Assembly (NCBI RefSeq): GCF_027923905.1
Contig: NZ_AP026966.1
Location: forward strand, 1,365,001-1,429,000
DNA length: 64,000 bases
Source: Massilia varians
GTDB taxonomy: Bacteria > Pseudomonadota > Gammaproteobacteria > Burkholderiales > Burkholderiaceae_D
Reading direction: 5' to 3'
The notes under the pieces were generated by a model that saw only the letters and a list, made by a program, of their open reading frames with translations, did not search any database and had not been told where the DNA came from. How positions within the stretch are numbered: position 1 is the stretch's first letter; every line of letters starts with the position of its first letter. The position numbers were made by a program, and so were the translations under genes. This document shows positions 30,747-42,405 of this stretch, piece by piece.

Positions 30747-32279
30747 ATGAACACCCGCGACAAGACTGCAGAAACCGCCGCCGCCCAACCGGTCGTCAAG
30801 AAGCTCATCCCGTTCGGGGGCTATCACACCAATAAGGTTCCCGGTCATGATCCGGAACTGACCGAGGTCGGCCCTGGCACCCCGATGGGCGAATACATGC
30901 GCCGCTTCTGGCATCCGGTCTGCATGTCGATGGAGCTGACCGACACGCCGCACTTCCTGAAGATCCTCGGCGAAGAACTCGTCGCCTTCCGCGACAAGTC
31001 CGGCCGCGTCGGCCTGCTGCATGCGCATTGCGTGCACCGTGGTGCCTCGCTGGAATACGGTGCCATTCAGGAGAAGGGCATCATGTGCTGCTATCACGGC
31101 ATGGTGTTCGACATCGACGGCACCTGCCTGCATGTTCCTTTCCCGAAAGGCGAAGAAAAGGAAGCGGAAAAATACGCGTGCTCGATCAAGCAGGGTGCCT
31201 ACAAGGCTTTCGAGCGCAATGGCCTGGTCTTCGCCTACATGGGCCCGCCGGAAGAAGAACCGCCGTTCCCTGAGTGGGAAGGAAACTTCACGGTCGCGGA
31301 GGGCGATGAGCTGGTCCCGTACAGCAACTTCCAGCACTGCAACTGGCTGCAGGTGCAGGACAATGCGGCCGACAACTTCCACCCGACCGCGCTGCACGCC
31401 GCCAAGAACGTGGTGAACGGCCAGTTCCAGGGTACCACCTTCGACGAAGTGGGGGCGGCGTCGATGGAAGTGGCCCCGGACATGCAGTTCATCCCGATCC
31501 ACCAGGGCCGCGGCCTGGCCTGCGCCGGCGCGCGCCGGGTGAACAAGGACCGCCTCTTTGTGCGCGTCCAGCACCAGGTACTGCCGAACCTGAGCCTGCA
31601 CGCCTACACCTCGGAAGACGGTTCGAAGAAGAAGCTGTTCAGCCGCTTTCACATCGTGCGCTGGACCGTGCCGGTCGACGACGTCAACAGCAAGATGATT
31701 GGCTGGCGCGTCATGGGCCCTGGCATCGATACCCGCGGCGTGGGAAACAAGGAAATGGTCGGCTACGAAACCATCGACTTTCTCGAAGGGCAGGTTGCGA
31801 TGCGCCGTCCGGAACGCTTCGGCAAGTACAAGCTGGAAGACATGCCGCCGATCCCGTCGGACCACCGTGCACGCGAGAACTACAAGGAATGCCAGTACGC
31901 ACCGGGCGACTACGAAGCCATCATCAGCCAGCGCCCGATCGCCGTGCACGCGCTCGAGAACCCAACCAAGTTCGACGCCGGTGTCTTCCAGTTCCGCAAG
32001 ATGCTGCGTGACGCCGTACGTGGCACCAACCCGGCCGCTGGCCCACAACAGTTCGCGCAATGGTTGCGTGACAACGCCGCCGCACCCAACAGCTATTGCT
32101 CGGGCAACGTGCTCGAGGTGCCGGAAGGTGCGACCGTCGAAGAGGAAGTGGCGCGTCGCCGTCACGTGACGCGCCAGATCGTGGCCATCATCACCGAGAG
32201 CGAAAAGCTCAAGGGCGACGAGCGCGCTGCCTTCGTCCGCCAGCGTTTCGACGAGCTGGAACAGTCCACCAAGAACTGA
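30747..32279 (+). CDS. Rieske non-heme iron oxygenase, large subunit
   Basis: Terminal oxygenase of 510 residues, longer than most phthalate-dioxygenase-type alpha subunits (about 430-450). The Rieske [2Fe-2S] site is CVHRGASLEYG plus CCYHGMVFD (CxH...CxxH). The mononuclear iron site is QDNAADNFHPTALH, with the D-x2-H-x4-H facial-triad pattern and the bridging aspartate. The extra length is a C-terminal helical region after about residue 400. Enzymes of this group hydroxylate or O-demethylate aromatic acids. ATG 30747 is preceded by CAGGAGA. The substrate is not deducible. Confidence 0.9.
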   Translation: MNTRDKTAETAAAQPVVKKLIPFGGYHTNKVPGHDPELTEVGPGTPMGEYMRRFWHPVCMSMELTDTPHFLKILGEELVAFRDKSGRVGLLHAHCVHRGASLEYGAIQEKGIMCCYHGMVFDIDGTCLHVPFPKGEEKEAEKYACSIKQGAYKAFERNGLVFAYMGPPEEEPPFPEWEGNFTVAEGDELVPYSNFQHCNWLQVQDNAADNFHPTALHAAKNVVNGQFQGTTFDEVGAASMEVAPDMQFIPIHQGRGLACAGARRVNKDRLFVRVQHQVLPNLSLHAYTSEDGSKKKLFSRFHIVRWTVPVDDVNSKMIGWRVMGPGIDTRGVGNKEMVGYETIDFLEGQVAMRRPERFGKYKLEDMPPIPSDHRARENYKECQYAPGDYEAIISQRPIAVHALENPTKFDAGVFQFRKMLRDAVRGTNPAAGPQQFAQWLRDNAAAPNSYCSGNVLEVPEGATVEEEVARRRHVTRQIVAIITESEKLKGDERAAFVRQRFDELEQSTKN

Positions 32280-32284
32280 TGCCC

Positions 32285-32308
32285 GGGCCGGACCTGCGGG
32301 TCCGGCCC
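32285..32308 (+). other. Strong hairpin after the Rieske gene
   Basis: GGGCCGGACC pairs with GGTCCGGCCC around TGCG, six bases after the stop, with no T run. More likely an mRNA-stabilising or processing element than a full terminator, since the reductase gene follows in the same direction. Confidence 0.5.
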
Positions 32309-32372
32309 GTGTTTGCGTCCACGTCGTGCAATGCAATAAAGGGCGCAGACCCTGGCAATCAAGGAGACAGTC

Positions 32373-33371
32373 ATGGAAATGAATCAGACCTTTATCGCTG
32401 TCGGCCGACAGCAAACGAACCTGTCGCTGCTGGTACGCCAGATCCGCTACGAAGCCGAAGGAATCAACTCCTATGAGCTAGTGGATCCCGCCGGCGAAGA
32501 GCTGCCGCCGTTCACGGCCGGCGCGCACATCGACATCCACCTGCCGAACGGCATCATTCGCCAATATTCCCTATGTAATTCGCCCATGGAGCGGCACCGT
32601 TACGTGATCGCCGTCCTACGCGACGAGAAAGGGCGGGGCGGTTCCAAGGCCCTTCACGACTCGCTGCGTGTGCAGGACATTGTCACCGTCAGCCAGCCGC
32701 GCAACAACTTCACGCTGGTGCCAGGTGCGAAAAAGGTCATCCTGCTCGCCGGCGGTATCGGTATGACGCCATTGAAGTCGATGGCGCACGCGCTCGAAGC
32801 ATCGGGTGTTCCTTTTGAAATGCACTACTGCGCCAGGAATGCCGGTTGCGTCGCCTTCAAGGAACAACTCGATGCAAAGTGGGACCACGGCAAGCTCCAC
32901 TTCCACTTCGACCATGGGGACCCGGCCAACGGGCTGAACATTGCCAAGCTCTTGAGCGAAACCGGCGAAGACACACACGTGTTCTATTGCGGCCCCGGCG
33001 GCTTTATGAAGGCGTGTGCGGAAGCGGCCAGCCACTGGCCGGCAGGTACCGTTCACTTTGAACACTTCAAGGCCCCTGAGCCCAGCCCGTCCGCTCTCAA
33101 CGTCGCACCAGGTAGCTTCATGGTGAAGATCGCCAGCACCGGCGCGATGCTCGAAGTGCCGGCAGACCGAACTATCGCCGACGTGCTCGAACAGGCCAAC
33201 ATTCGCATCGAGACCTCCTGCCAGGCCGGCCTCTGCGCCACCTGCAAGATCCGCTATCTCGAGGGAGAAGTCGATCACCGCGATTACATCCTGAGCGATG
33301 AAGAACATGGCCAGTGGCTGACCGCTTGCGTATCGCGTGCCACGAGCGGCGTGCTGGTGCTCGACCTGTAA
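32373..33371 (+). CDS. Phthalate-dioxygenase-reductase-like electron donor
   Basis: A 332-residue flavin reductase passing electrons from NAD(P)H to the Rieske oxygenase. Domain order is flavin (RQYSLCNSPMERHRYVIAVL), nucleotide (VILLAGGIGMTPLKSMAHAL; YCGPGGFMKAC) and C-terminal plant-type [2Fe-2S] ferredoxin (CQAGLCATCKIRYLEG with the fourth Cys in TACVSRA), as in VanB and PDR. AAGGAGA precedes ATG 32373. It is the natural partner of the upstream oxygenase. Confidence 0.93.
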   Translation: MEMNQTFIAVGRQQTNLSLLVRQIRYEAEGINSYELVDPAGEELPPFTAGAHIDIHLPNGIIRQYSLCNSPMERHRYVIAVLRDEKGRGGSKALHDSLRVQDIVTVSQPRNNFTLVPGAKKVILLAGGIGMTPLKSMAHALEASGVPFEMHYCARNAGCVAFKEQLDAKWDHGKLHFHFDHGDPANGLNIAKLLSETGEDTHVFYCGPGGFMKACAEAASHWPAGTVHFEHFKAPEPSPSALNVAPGSFMVKIASTGAMLEVPADRTIADVLEQANIRIETSCQAGLCATCKIRYLEGEVDHRDYILSDEEHGQWLTACVSRATSGVLVLDL

Positions 33372-33493
33372 CACCCTGCGTCACGATCATTACATACCTC
33401 GCCTGACCCTGGTGCTGTCCGATCCGCCGCCAACCAATTGTGTCGGCAAGGCATGCATCTGTTATTTATATTTGACAACCTGAGGAGAATTTC

Positions 33494-34348
33494 ATGCTGG
33501 ACAAAGTGAAACAAGTGGCGAGCGCCGAGCCGACTGCCCTGCAGCTCGACGCCAAGCGCTCGATCTATTATCCGAAGCAGGAAGGCCTGATTTACCCGGA
33601 GATTCCGTCCTTCGAGTCCTTCGCGGAAGAGCGCCAGCACCGCAAGCAGCGCCTGGTCGCCGCCTGCCGCGCCTTCGCCCAACAGGGCTACGACTACGGC
33701 TTCGCCGGGCACCTCACGGTGCGCGATCCGGAACATCCGGAACTCTACTGGACCAACCCGATGTGCGTTCACTTCTCGCAAGTGAAGGTGTCCAACCTGA
33801 TCCTGGCTGACCACAAGGGCCGCGTGGTAGAGGGAGACTACGCGATCAACCGCGCCGGCTTCGTCCTGCACGCAGCTGTCCACGAAGCGCATCCGGACAT
33901 CATGGCGATGTGCCACGCGCATACCGTCTACGGCACTGCTTTCGCCGCCCTCGGACGCCCGCTCGACCCGATCAGCCAGGATGCGGCAGCCTTCTTCGAA
34001 GACCATATCGTCATCCAGGACGAGGCTGGACAGGTCGCGGTGGAGGAGAAGGCGGGCCTGGCGGTGTGCGACTGGTTCAAGGAGGTCAAGGCCGCCATCC
34101 ACCAGAACCACGGCTTGCTGACGGCCAGCCGCCACAGCATCGAATCGGCCGCGTTCTGGTTCATCGCGCTCGAACGCTGCTGCCAGCAGCAACTGCTGGT
34201 GGAGGCAACCGGCATCAAGCCGAAGATGGTGCCGCCAGAGCGCTCGCGCTACAGCCGCGAGCACGTCGGCAGCGAATACATCGGCTGGCTGCACTTCCAG
34301 CCGATCTATGACCAGATCGCCGCGATGCAGCCTGACATGTTCGATTAA
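33494..34348 (+). CDS. Class II aldolase/adducin-family protein
   Basis: A 284-residue protein with the class II aldolase fold. The zinc-site histidines are in CHAHTVYGTAFAAL and AIHQNHGLLT, and the N-terminal AQQGYDYGFAGHLTVRDPEH matches the sugar-phosphate aldolase/adducin group. Members include fuculose-phosphate aldolase and decarboxylases acting on hydroxylated aromatic or keto acids. Here it could cleave or decarboxylate the product of the Rieske step. GAGGAGA precedes ATG 33494. Confidence 0.88.
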   Translation: MLDKVKQVASAEPTALQLDAKRSIYYPKQEGLIYPEIPSFESFAEERQHRKQRLVAACRAFAQQGYDYGFAGHLTVRDPEHPELYWTNPMCVHFSQVKVSNLILADHKGRVVEGDYAINRAGFVLHAAVHEAHPDIMAMCHAHTVYGTAFAALGRPLDPISQDAAAFFEDHIVIQDEAGQVAVEEKAGLAVCDWFKEVKAAIHQNHGLLTASRHSIESAAFWFIALERCCQQQLLVEATGIKPKMVPPERSRYSREHVGSEYIGWLHFQPIYDQIAAMQPDMFD

Positions 34349-34493
34349 TCCTCTTCCCTGGCCTGCGGGCCAGTTGCACCACATTGTTCCAGGGCTGCCG
34401 TCTGCGGCAGCCTCCCCCAAAGAACAGAAGACTACGAAGGCCGCAAGCCCGCTGCCGAACGTAGCGTGTTCATACACCATCAGGAGACAAACA

Positions 34494-35801
34494 ATGTTGA
34501 GCTCGACTACGTTGGTCGGTAGTGCCATCACGCGTGACGAGGCCGCTGCGGCCTATGCCAAGGTCACGTGGCGCCTTCTACCATTCCTATTTATCTGCTA
34601 CGTCTTCGCCTACCTGGACCGGGTGAACGTCGGTTTCGCCAAGCTCCAGATGATGAGCGACCTCGGCTTCAGCGAGGCTGTCTACGGACTCGGCGCCGGC
34701 GTGTTCTTCGTCGGTTACCTGCTGTTCGAAGTACCCAGCAACCTGATCATGCTGCGGGTTGGCGCCCGGGTCTGGATTGCACGGATCATGATCACCTGGG
34801 GCATCATCTCCGGCTCGATGATGTTCGTTACGACCCCGACCAGCTTCTATGTGCTGCGCTTCCTGCTCGGCGTCGCCGAAGCCGGTTTCATTCCGGCGAT
34901 CCTGCTGTACCTGACCTACTGGTTCCCGGCCAATAAATGCGGCAAGGTCACGGCCCTGTTCCTGACCGGTATTCCCATGTCGGGTGTGATCGGCGGCCCT
35001 CTGTCGGGCTTTATCATGGCCAACATGGATAATGTCCAGGGCATGGCTGCGTGGCAGTGGCTGTTCGTGCTGGAGGCGATTCCGACCGTCATCCTCGGAT
35101 TTATCGCTTACTTTTTCCTCAACGATAAAATCTCGGATGCCAAATGGCTCACCGAACGTCAGAAAGCCATCCTCGAGCATAACCTGAGCCAGGACCAGCA
35201 CGGCAAGCATCATGCGCTGCGCGACGGCTTCACCAATCCGCGTGTGTGGCTGCTGAGCTTCATCTACCTGTTCTTCACGATGGGCCTGTACGGCATCAGC
35301 TTCTGGCTGCCGTCCATCGTCAAGGCGAGCGGCGTGGACAATGCGCTCGACATTGGCCTGCTGACAGTGATCCCGTATGCCTTCGCTACCGGGGCGATGA
35401 TCATGACCGGTCGCAGTTCGGACCGTCGTCATGAACGTCGCTGGCACCTCGCGCTGGCAGGTATCGCCGGGGCGATTGGCCTGGCCTGGAGCGTGGCGTA
35501 TGCCGACAACACGGCGGTGGCGATGCTCGCGTTGACCCTGGCAACGATGGGCATCATGACCACGATCTCGCAGTTCTGGACCCTGCCTCCGGCCATCCTG
35601 AGCGGCGCGGCGGCGGCGGCGGGTATCGCGATCGCCAACTCGATCGGCAGCTTCTCCGGACTAGTGGCGCCCTACCTGCTCGGCGTCGTCAAGACCGCGA
35701 CCAACAGTACCGACTCAGGTGTGCTGGTACTGGCGGTGTGCCTGGTCCTGGGCAGCTTGCTGGTATTTACCGTGCCGGCCAAGCTCGTCAACCGCAAATA
35801 A
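34494..35801 (+). CDS. MFS permease, anion:cation symporter (ACS) type
   Basis: A 435-residue membrane protein with about twelve segments. ICYVFAYLDRVNVGFAKLQM and the RFLLGVAEAGFIPAILLYLTYW segment are typical of the ACS family (phthalate, tartrate, 4-hydroxyphenylacetate transporters), which take up organic anions with protons. ATG 34494 after CAGGAGACA is chosen; the open upstream frame overlaps the aldolase end. Likely imports the substrate of this operon. Confidence 0.92.
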   Translation: MLSSTTLVGSAITRDEAAAAYAKVTWRLLPFLFICYVFAYLDRVNVGFAKLQMMSDLGFSEAVYGLGAGVFFVGYLLFEVPSNLIMLRVGARVWIARIMITWGIISGSMMFVTTPTSFYVLRFLLGVAEAGFIPAILLYLTYWFPANKCGKVTALFLTGIPMSGVIGGPLSGFIMANMDNVQGMAAWQWLFVLEAIPTVILGFIAYFFLNDKISDAKWLTERQKAILEHNLSQDQHGKHHALRDGFTNPRVWLLSFIYLFFTMGLYGISFWLPSIVKASGVDNALDIGLLTVIPYAFATGAMIMTGRSSDRRHERRWHLALAGIAGAIGLAWSVAYADNTAVAMLALTLATMGIMTTISQFWTLPPAILSGAAAAAGIAIANSIGSFSGLVAPYLLGVVKTATNSTDSGVLVLAVCLVLGSLLVFTVPAKLVNRK

Positions 35802-35911
35802 GCGCCCCAAAAGGCAGCCCCGACCACCCGGCTGGCCATCGCCCTGCTTTCGCAAGGCGGTGGCTCCAGCCGGGCAGGCAGCTGCATGGCAAGAACATTC
35901 AGGAGTTCATC

Positions 35912-36982
35912 ATGAAGAAGGCGCATTTCGCATTGGCCCTGCTCGGCATCCTTGCGGGCACATCTCATGCCCAGAGCCAGGTGACCGTGTACGGCCTGCT
36001 GGACCTGGCGATCGTGCAGGAAGCAGGCGGCAAGGTCGGTACAGTCAACAAAGTGAGCAGTGGTGTTGGCGCCGGCTCGCGCATCGGCTTTAAAGGGAGC
36101 GAAGATCTCGGCAACGGGCTATCGGCGGTCTTCCTGCTCGAAAGCGGCTTTCAGGCCGACACGGGCGAAATGGGGCAGGGCGGCCTGCTGTTCGGACGCC
36201 AGGTGTATGTAGGCTTGCAGGGGAATTTCGGCGTCGTTACCATCGGTCGCCAGTACACACCGGAATACATGACCACCGTGATGGCCGACCCGTTCGCCTC
36301 CGGCTATGTGGGCGACACCAAGAACATGATTTCCGTGACCGGGAACTCGTTCAGCCGGATGGACAATACGGTCAAGTACATCTCCCCCAAGTTCAATGGT
36401 TTCATCGTCGAACTCGTCGCCGCACCGGGCGAGGTATCCGGTGACAACGCCTCCGGGCGCCAACTCGGCGGCGCCATCGAGTACGCGACCGGGCCGCTAC
36501 GGGTCCGCCTCGGCTACCACGACCGCAACAACGATACGGCCACGCTGAAGGATACCGAAAATGCCAGGAATCTCGTGCTCGGCGCCGTATATGATTTCGG
36601 CGTCGTCAAACTGTACGGTATCCTCGGCCGCAACAAGGGCTTGAACAGCGCGGTCTGGCGCAATAACAACAATCCGTTTGGCCGGCCAACGGCTCCGGTG
36701 GCATCGACCGACAGCCGGGATGCGTTGCTGGGGCTGACGGTACCATTCGGGATGCACGCGCTGATGGCTTCCTATATCTATAAGGATGACCGCACGGTGC
36801 GCAACCAGAATGCCAATCAGATCGCGATAGGCTACCGCTACAGCCTGTCCAAGCGAACGGAGCTGCATGCGAGCTATGCGCGGATCGACAACCGCAACGG
36901 CGCCAGCTATACGGTGGGCAGCGCGATCGAAGCCGGCACCGGTGACCGGGCCACCAGCTTTGGCATCCGGCACGCGTTCTGA
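35912..36982 (+). CDS. Gram-negative general-porin-type outer-membrane protein
   Basis: A 356-residue trimeric-porin-like protein. A signal peptide (MKKAHFALALLGILAGTSHAQ) is followed by SQVTVYGLLDLAIVQEAGG, SRIGFKGSEDLGNGLSAVF and the C-terminal phenylalanine in SFGIRHAF needed for outer-membrane insertion. Burkholderiales catabolic operons often end with a dedicated porin. AGGAG precedes ATG 35912. The formate dehydrogenase genes begin only 19 bases after its stop. Confidence 0.93.
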   Translation: MKKAHFALALLGILAGTSHAQSQVTVYGLLDLAIVQEAGGKVGTVNKVSSGVGAGSRIGFKGSEDLGNGLSAVFLLESGFQADTGEMGQGGLLFGRQVYVGLQGNFGVVTIGRQYTPEYMTTVMADPFASGYVGDTKNMISVTGNSFSRMDNTVKYISPKFNGFIVELVAAPGEVSGDNASGRQLGGAIEYATGPLRVRLGYHDRNNDTATLKDTENARNLVLGAVYDFGVVKLYGILGRNKGLNSAVWRNNNNPFGRPTAPVASTDSRDALLGLTVPFGMHALMASYIYKDDRTVRNQNANQIAIGYRYSLSKRTELHASYARIDNRNGASYTVGSAIEAGTGDRATSFGIRHAF

Positions 36983-37001
36983 GTATTCACCGGGACTGTT
37001 A

Positions 37002-38708
<1,707 letters not shown>

Positions 38709-38719
38709 GTGGTGAAATC

Positions 38720-41521
38720 ATGAATGCACCTATTCGTACGATCACGTTCGAAATCAACGGCCATGCAGTCGACGCATTGCCCCATGAGACCCTGATCGAG
38801 GTCGCGCAGCGCGAAGGCATCGAGATTCCACACCTGTGCTACAAGGAGGGCATGGAGGCCGTCGGCAACTGCCGCTCCTGCATGGTCGAGATCGCCGGCG
38901 AGCGCGTGCTCGCCCCCTCGTGCTGCCGCAACCCGACGGTGGGCATGAAGGTCGCGACCAACAGTCCACGCGCGATTGCGGCGCAAAAGATGGTGCTGGA
39001 GTTGTTGCTGGCCGACATGCCTGAGGCAGTGTATACCCGCAAGAATGAGGTCGATCTCTGGGCAGGAAGGCTTGGACTCGGCAAATCGCGTTTCGCGCCG
39101 ACTCGTCTGCAGCCTACGGTAGATGCCACCCACGCCGCGATCACCGTCAACCTCGACGCTTGCATCCAGTGCACGCGCTGCGTACGCGCTTGTCGTGACG
39201 AACAGGTGAACGACGTGATCGGCCTGGCCTTCCGTGGGCAGGAGGCGAAGATCGTGTTCGACCAGGACGATCCGATGGGCGCCTCCACCTGTGTGGCCTG
39301 CGGGGAGTGCGTACAAGCATGCCCGACCGGCGCTTTGATGCCAGCGCGCGAGGTGGCTCTTAACATCCCAGACAAGCAAGTCGACTCGGTCTGTCCCTAC
39401 TGTGGCGTCGGCTGCCAGCTCACCTATAACGTCAAGGACAACAAGATCCTCTACGTCGAGGGCCGCAATGGCCCGGCCAACCTGGGGCGCCTGTGCGTGA
39501 AAGGTCGCTACGGTTTCGACTATGCGCACCACCCGCACCGCCTTACAAAGCCGCTGATCCGCCGTGAGGGCGTACCAAAGACCGGCGACTTCGCGATGGA
39601 CCCGGACCGGGTGCTCGAGGTGTTTCGCGAGGCGAGCTGGGAAGAAGCCCTGGAACTGGCCGGTGGCAAGCTCGCGCAACTCCGCGACCAGCACGGTGGG
39701 GCCGCCCTGGCAGGCTTCGGCTCGGCCAAGGGCAGCAACGAGGAGGCTTATCTGTTCCAGAAGCTGGTGCGTACCGGCTTCGGCACCAACAACGTTGATC
39801 ACTGCACCCGTCTGTGTCATGCCTCCTCAGTGTCGGCGCTGCTGGAGGGAATCGGCTCCGGTGCGGTGTCAAACCCGGTGATGGACGTCACGCGCGCCGA
39901 GGTGATCGTCGTCATTGGCGCGAACCCGACCGTCAACCACCCGGTTGGGGCAACCTGGATCAAGAACGCGGTCAAGACCGGGGCGAAGCTGATCGTGCTC
40001 GATCCGCGCCGCTCCGAGCTGGCGCGGCATGCGCACCGCTATCTGCAGTTCAAGCCCGACACCGACGTTGCGCTGCTCAATGCAATGATGCATGTGATCG
40101 TCAGCGAGAAACTGGTCGATGCCGACTTCATCGCCAGCCGCACGGTCGGTTACGCCGACCTGGAGGCGAACGTTGCCGATTACAGCCCGGAAGCGATGTC
40201 GCCGATCTGCGGGATCGATGCCGAGACCATTCGCTACGTGGCGCGGTTGTATGCAACGTCAAACGGTTCAATGATTCTATGGGGCATGGGCGTGTCGCAG
40301 CACGTGCACGGCACCGACAATGCCCGCTGCCTGATCGCCCTCGCTTTGATGACCGGCCAGATCGGACGACCTGGCACCGGCCTCCATCCGCTGCGCGGCC
40401 AGAACAACGTGCAGGGCGCCTCGGACGCCGGCCTGATTCCGATGATGCTGCCAGATTACCAGCGGGTCGATAACCCAGCTGTACGCGCGAAATTCGAACA
40501 GGCTTGGGGCGCCACGCTCGACCCAAAGCCAGGTTTGACCGTGGTCGAGATCATGGATGCCATCGACGCCGGGCAGATCCGCGGCATGTACATCATGGGC
40601 GAGAATCCGGCCATGTCTGACCCCGACGCTAACCATGCGCGCGCTGCGCTGGCCGCACTGGAGCACCTGGTGGTACAGGATATCTTCCTGACCGAGACGG
40701 CCTACCTGGCCGACGTGATCCTGCCGGCTTCCGCCTTCCCGGAAAAGACCGGCACCTTCACCAATACCGACCGCCTGGTCCAGATGGGCCGTCAGGCGAT
40801 CGATCCGCCGGGTGAGGCGAAACAGGACCTGTGGATCATCCAGCAAATGGCCAGGCAGCTCGGCTTAAGCTGGGACTACGGCCATGTCTCGGAAGTGTTT
40901 GACGAAATGCGCAGCACAATGGAAAGCATCGGCGGAATCACGTGGGAGCGCCTGGAGCGCAATGGAGCAGTGGTATATCCGTGCTTCAACGAAGGCGACG
41001 TCGGTCAACCGGTTGTGTTCACCGAGCTGTTCCCGCGGGAAGGCGGAAGGGCGCGTTTCGTCCCCGCCGACATCATCCCGGCCGACGAGCGCCCGGACAG
41101 CGACTACCCTATGGTCCTGATCACCGGGCGCCAGCTTGAGCACTGGCATACCGGCAGCATGACGCGGCGCGCGACGGTGCTGGATGCAATTGAGCCTGAC
41201 CCGGTAGCGCTGGTGCACCCACTCGACCTCAAGCGGATGGGAATCACACCCGGCCAGCCCATCACAATCGCCTCGCGCCGAGGTGAAGTCGTCCTGTATG
41301 CGCGGGCTGACGACAGTTCTCCGGTGGGAGCGATTTTTGTACCGTTCTGCTACTACGAGGCGGCGATCAACCGCCTCACTAACGCGGCGCTTGATCCTTT
41401 TGGCAAGATCCCCGAGTTCAAGTATTGCGCCATCAAGGTTACGCCTGGCGGTGAGGTGACTCCGCAGAGCAGCTACGGCGGTGGCCAGATTCTGGCCCGC
41501 AAGGTTCAAGTGACAGCATGA
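38720..41521 (+). CDS. Formate dehydrogenase alpha subunit (Mo/W-bis-MGD)
   Basis: Catalytic subunit of 933 residues oxidising formate to CO2. Order of parts: NuoG-like [2Fe-2S] (CYKEGMEAVGNCRSC), two [4Fe-4S] sites (CIQCTRCVRAC; CVACGECVQACP), the [4Fe-4S] motif CPYCGVGC of the molybdopterin domain, then the active-site block HCTRLCHASS, where Cys replaces selenocysteine, and the C-terminal dinucleotide-binding domain (RQLEHWHTGSMTRR). It starts 11 bases after the beta subunit and overlaps fdhD by four bases. Tungsten rather than molybdenum is suggested by the adjacent tungstate-type permease remnant. Confidence 0.95.
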   Translation: MNAPIRTITFEINGHAVDALPHETLIEVAQREGIEIPHLCYKEGMEAVGNCRSCMVEIAGERVLAPSCCRNPTVGMKVATNSPRAIAAQKMVLELLLADMPEAVYTRKNEVDLWAGRLGLGKSRFAPTRLQPTVDATHAAITVNLDACIQCTRCVRACRDEQVNDVIGLAFRGQEAKIVFDQDDPMGASTCVACGECVQACPTGALMPAREVALNIPDKQVDSVCPYCGVGCQLTYNVKDNKILYVEGRNGPANLGRLCVKGRYGFDYAHHPHRLTKPLIRREGVPKTGDFAMDPDRVLEVFREASWEEALELAGGKLAQLRDQHGGAALAGFGSAKGSNEEAYLFQKLVRTGFGTNNVDHCTRLCHASSVSALLEGIGSGAVSNPVMDVTRAEVIVVIGANPTVNHPVGATWIKNAVKTGAKLIVLDPRRSELARHAHRYLQFKPDTDVALLNAMMHVIVSEKLVDADFIASRTVGYADLEANVADYSPEAMSPICGIDAETIRYVARLYATSNGSMILWGMGVSQHVHGTDNARCLIALALMTGQIGRPGTGLHPLRGQNNVQGASDAGLIPMMLPDYQRVDNPAVRAKFEQAWGATLDPKPGLTVVEIMDAIDAGQIRGMYIMGENPAMSDPDANHARAALAALEHLVVQDIFLTETAYLADVILPASAFPEKTGTFTNTDRLVQMGRQAIDPPGEAKQDLWIIQQMARQLGLSWDYGHVSEVFDEMRSTMESIGGITWERLERNGAVVYPCFNEGDVGQPVVFTELFPREGGRARFVPADIIPADERPDSDYPMVLITGRQLEHWHTGSMTRRATVLDAIEPDPVALVHPLDLKRMGITPGQPITIASRRGEVVLYARADDSSPVGAIFVPFCYYEAAINRLTNAALDPFGKIPEFKYCAIKVTPGGEVTPQSSYGGGQILARKVQVTA

Positions 41522-42405
41522 ATCGTTGTATCTCGGAGTCTGCCGACTATCTGCCCGTCTTGTCAGAGGCGCATGCCAGCCTGACGCACGAAGTCACGGC
41601 TGTGGACGAACGCGGCCGGCACTCGACGATCCACATCCCAGCCGAGCGGCCGCTCACCGTCTACGTCGACACGCGCGAGATCGTCACCTTGATGACCCTG
41701 GGCGGCGCACCCGAGGCGCTGACCCTCGGCTACCTCCGCAACCAGCGCTTGGTGCGCTCGCTCGAGGACATCGTCTCGATCCAGGTCGACTGGTCGGTCG
41801 ATGCGGTGGCCGTGGTCACCCGCAACGGCATCGCAGACGTCGAGGAGCGCACCGCGAAGAAGGTCGTCACCACCGGCTGCGGGCAGGGCTCGGTGTTCGG
41901 CGGGCTGATGGACGAGGTCGATAGAATCACGCTGCCGGAGGACGCGCGCCTGCCGCAGTCGGTTGTGTACCGCATCGTCGAGACCATCCGCACCCAGCAG
42001 TCGGTCTACAAGCAGGCCGGCTCGGTGCACGGCTGCGCGCTGTTCTCGAACGCCGGCAAGCTGCTGTACTTCGTCGAGGACGTCGGCCGCCACAACGCGG
42101 TGGATGCCATTGCCGGCCTGATGTGGCTCGACGGCATGGAGGGTGGGGACAAGGTGTTCTATACTACCGGGCGCCTGACCTCCGAGATGGTGATCAAGGG
42201 CGCCCAGATGGGCATTCCCTTCCTGCTGTCGCGTTCCGGCACCACCCAGATGGGCCACATGGTGGCCGAACGGGTCGGCATGTCGCTGCTGGCGCGCTGC
42301 TCAGGCAAGCACTTCCTGCTGCTGGCCGGGCACGAGCGTCTGGTGTTCGATCTCGACGTATTAATGCCAATACCCGCCCCACGGCTGGACTACTATCCTT
42401 GTTGA
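41518..42405 (+). CDS. fdhD: Formate dehydrogenase accessory sulfurtransferase FdhD
   Basis: A 295-residue protein that delivers sulfur to the Mo/W cofactor, required for formate dehydrogenase activity. Family motifs: ALTLGYLRNQRLV, VTTGCGQGSVFGG, VHGCALFSNAGKL, EDVGRHNAVDAI and TTGRLTSEMV. The ATGA overlap with the alpha subunit gene shows translational coupling. Confidence 0.95.
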   Translation: MNRCISESADYLPVLSEAHASLTHEVTAVDERGRHSTIHIPAERPLTVYVDTREIVTLMTLGGAPEALTLGYLRNQRLVRSLEDIVSIQVDWSVDAVAVVTRNGIADVEERTAKKVVTTGCGQGSVFGGLMDEVDRITLPEDARLPQSVVYRIVETIRTQQSVYKQAGSVHGCALFSNAGKLLYFVEDVGRHNAVDAIAGLMWLDGMEGGDKVFYTTGRLTSEMVIKGAQMGIPFLLSRSGTTQMGHMVAERVGMSLLARCSGKHFLLLAGHERLVFDLDVLMPIPAPRLDYYPC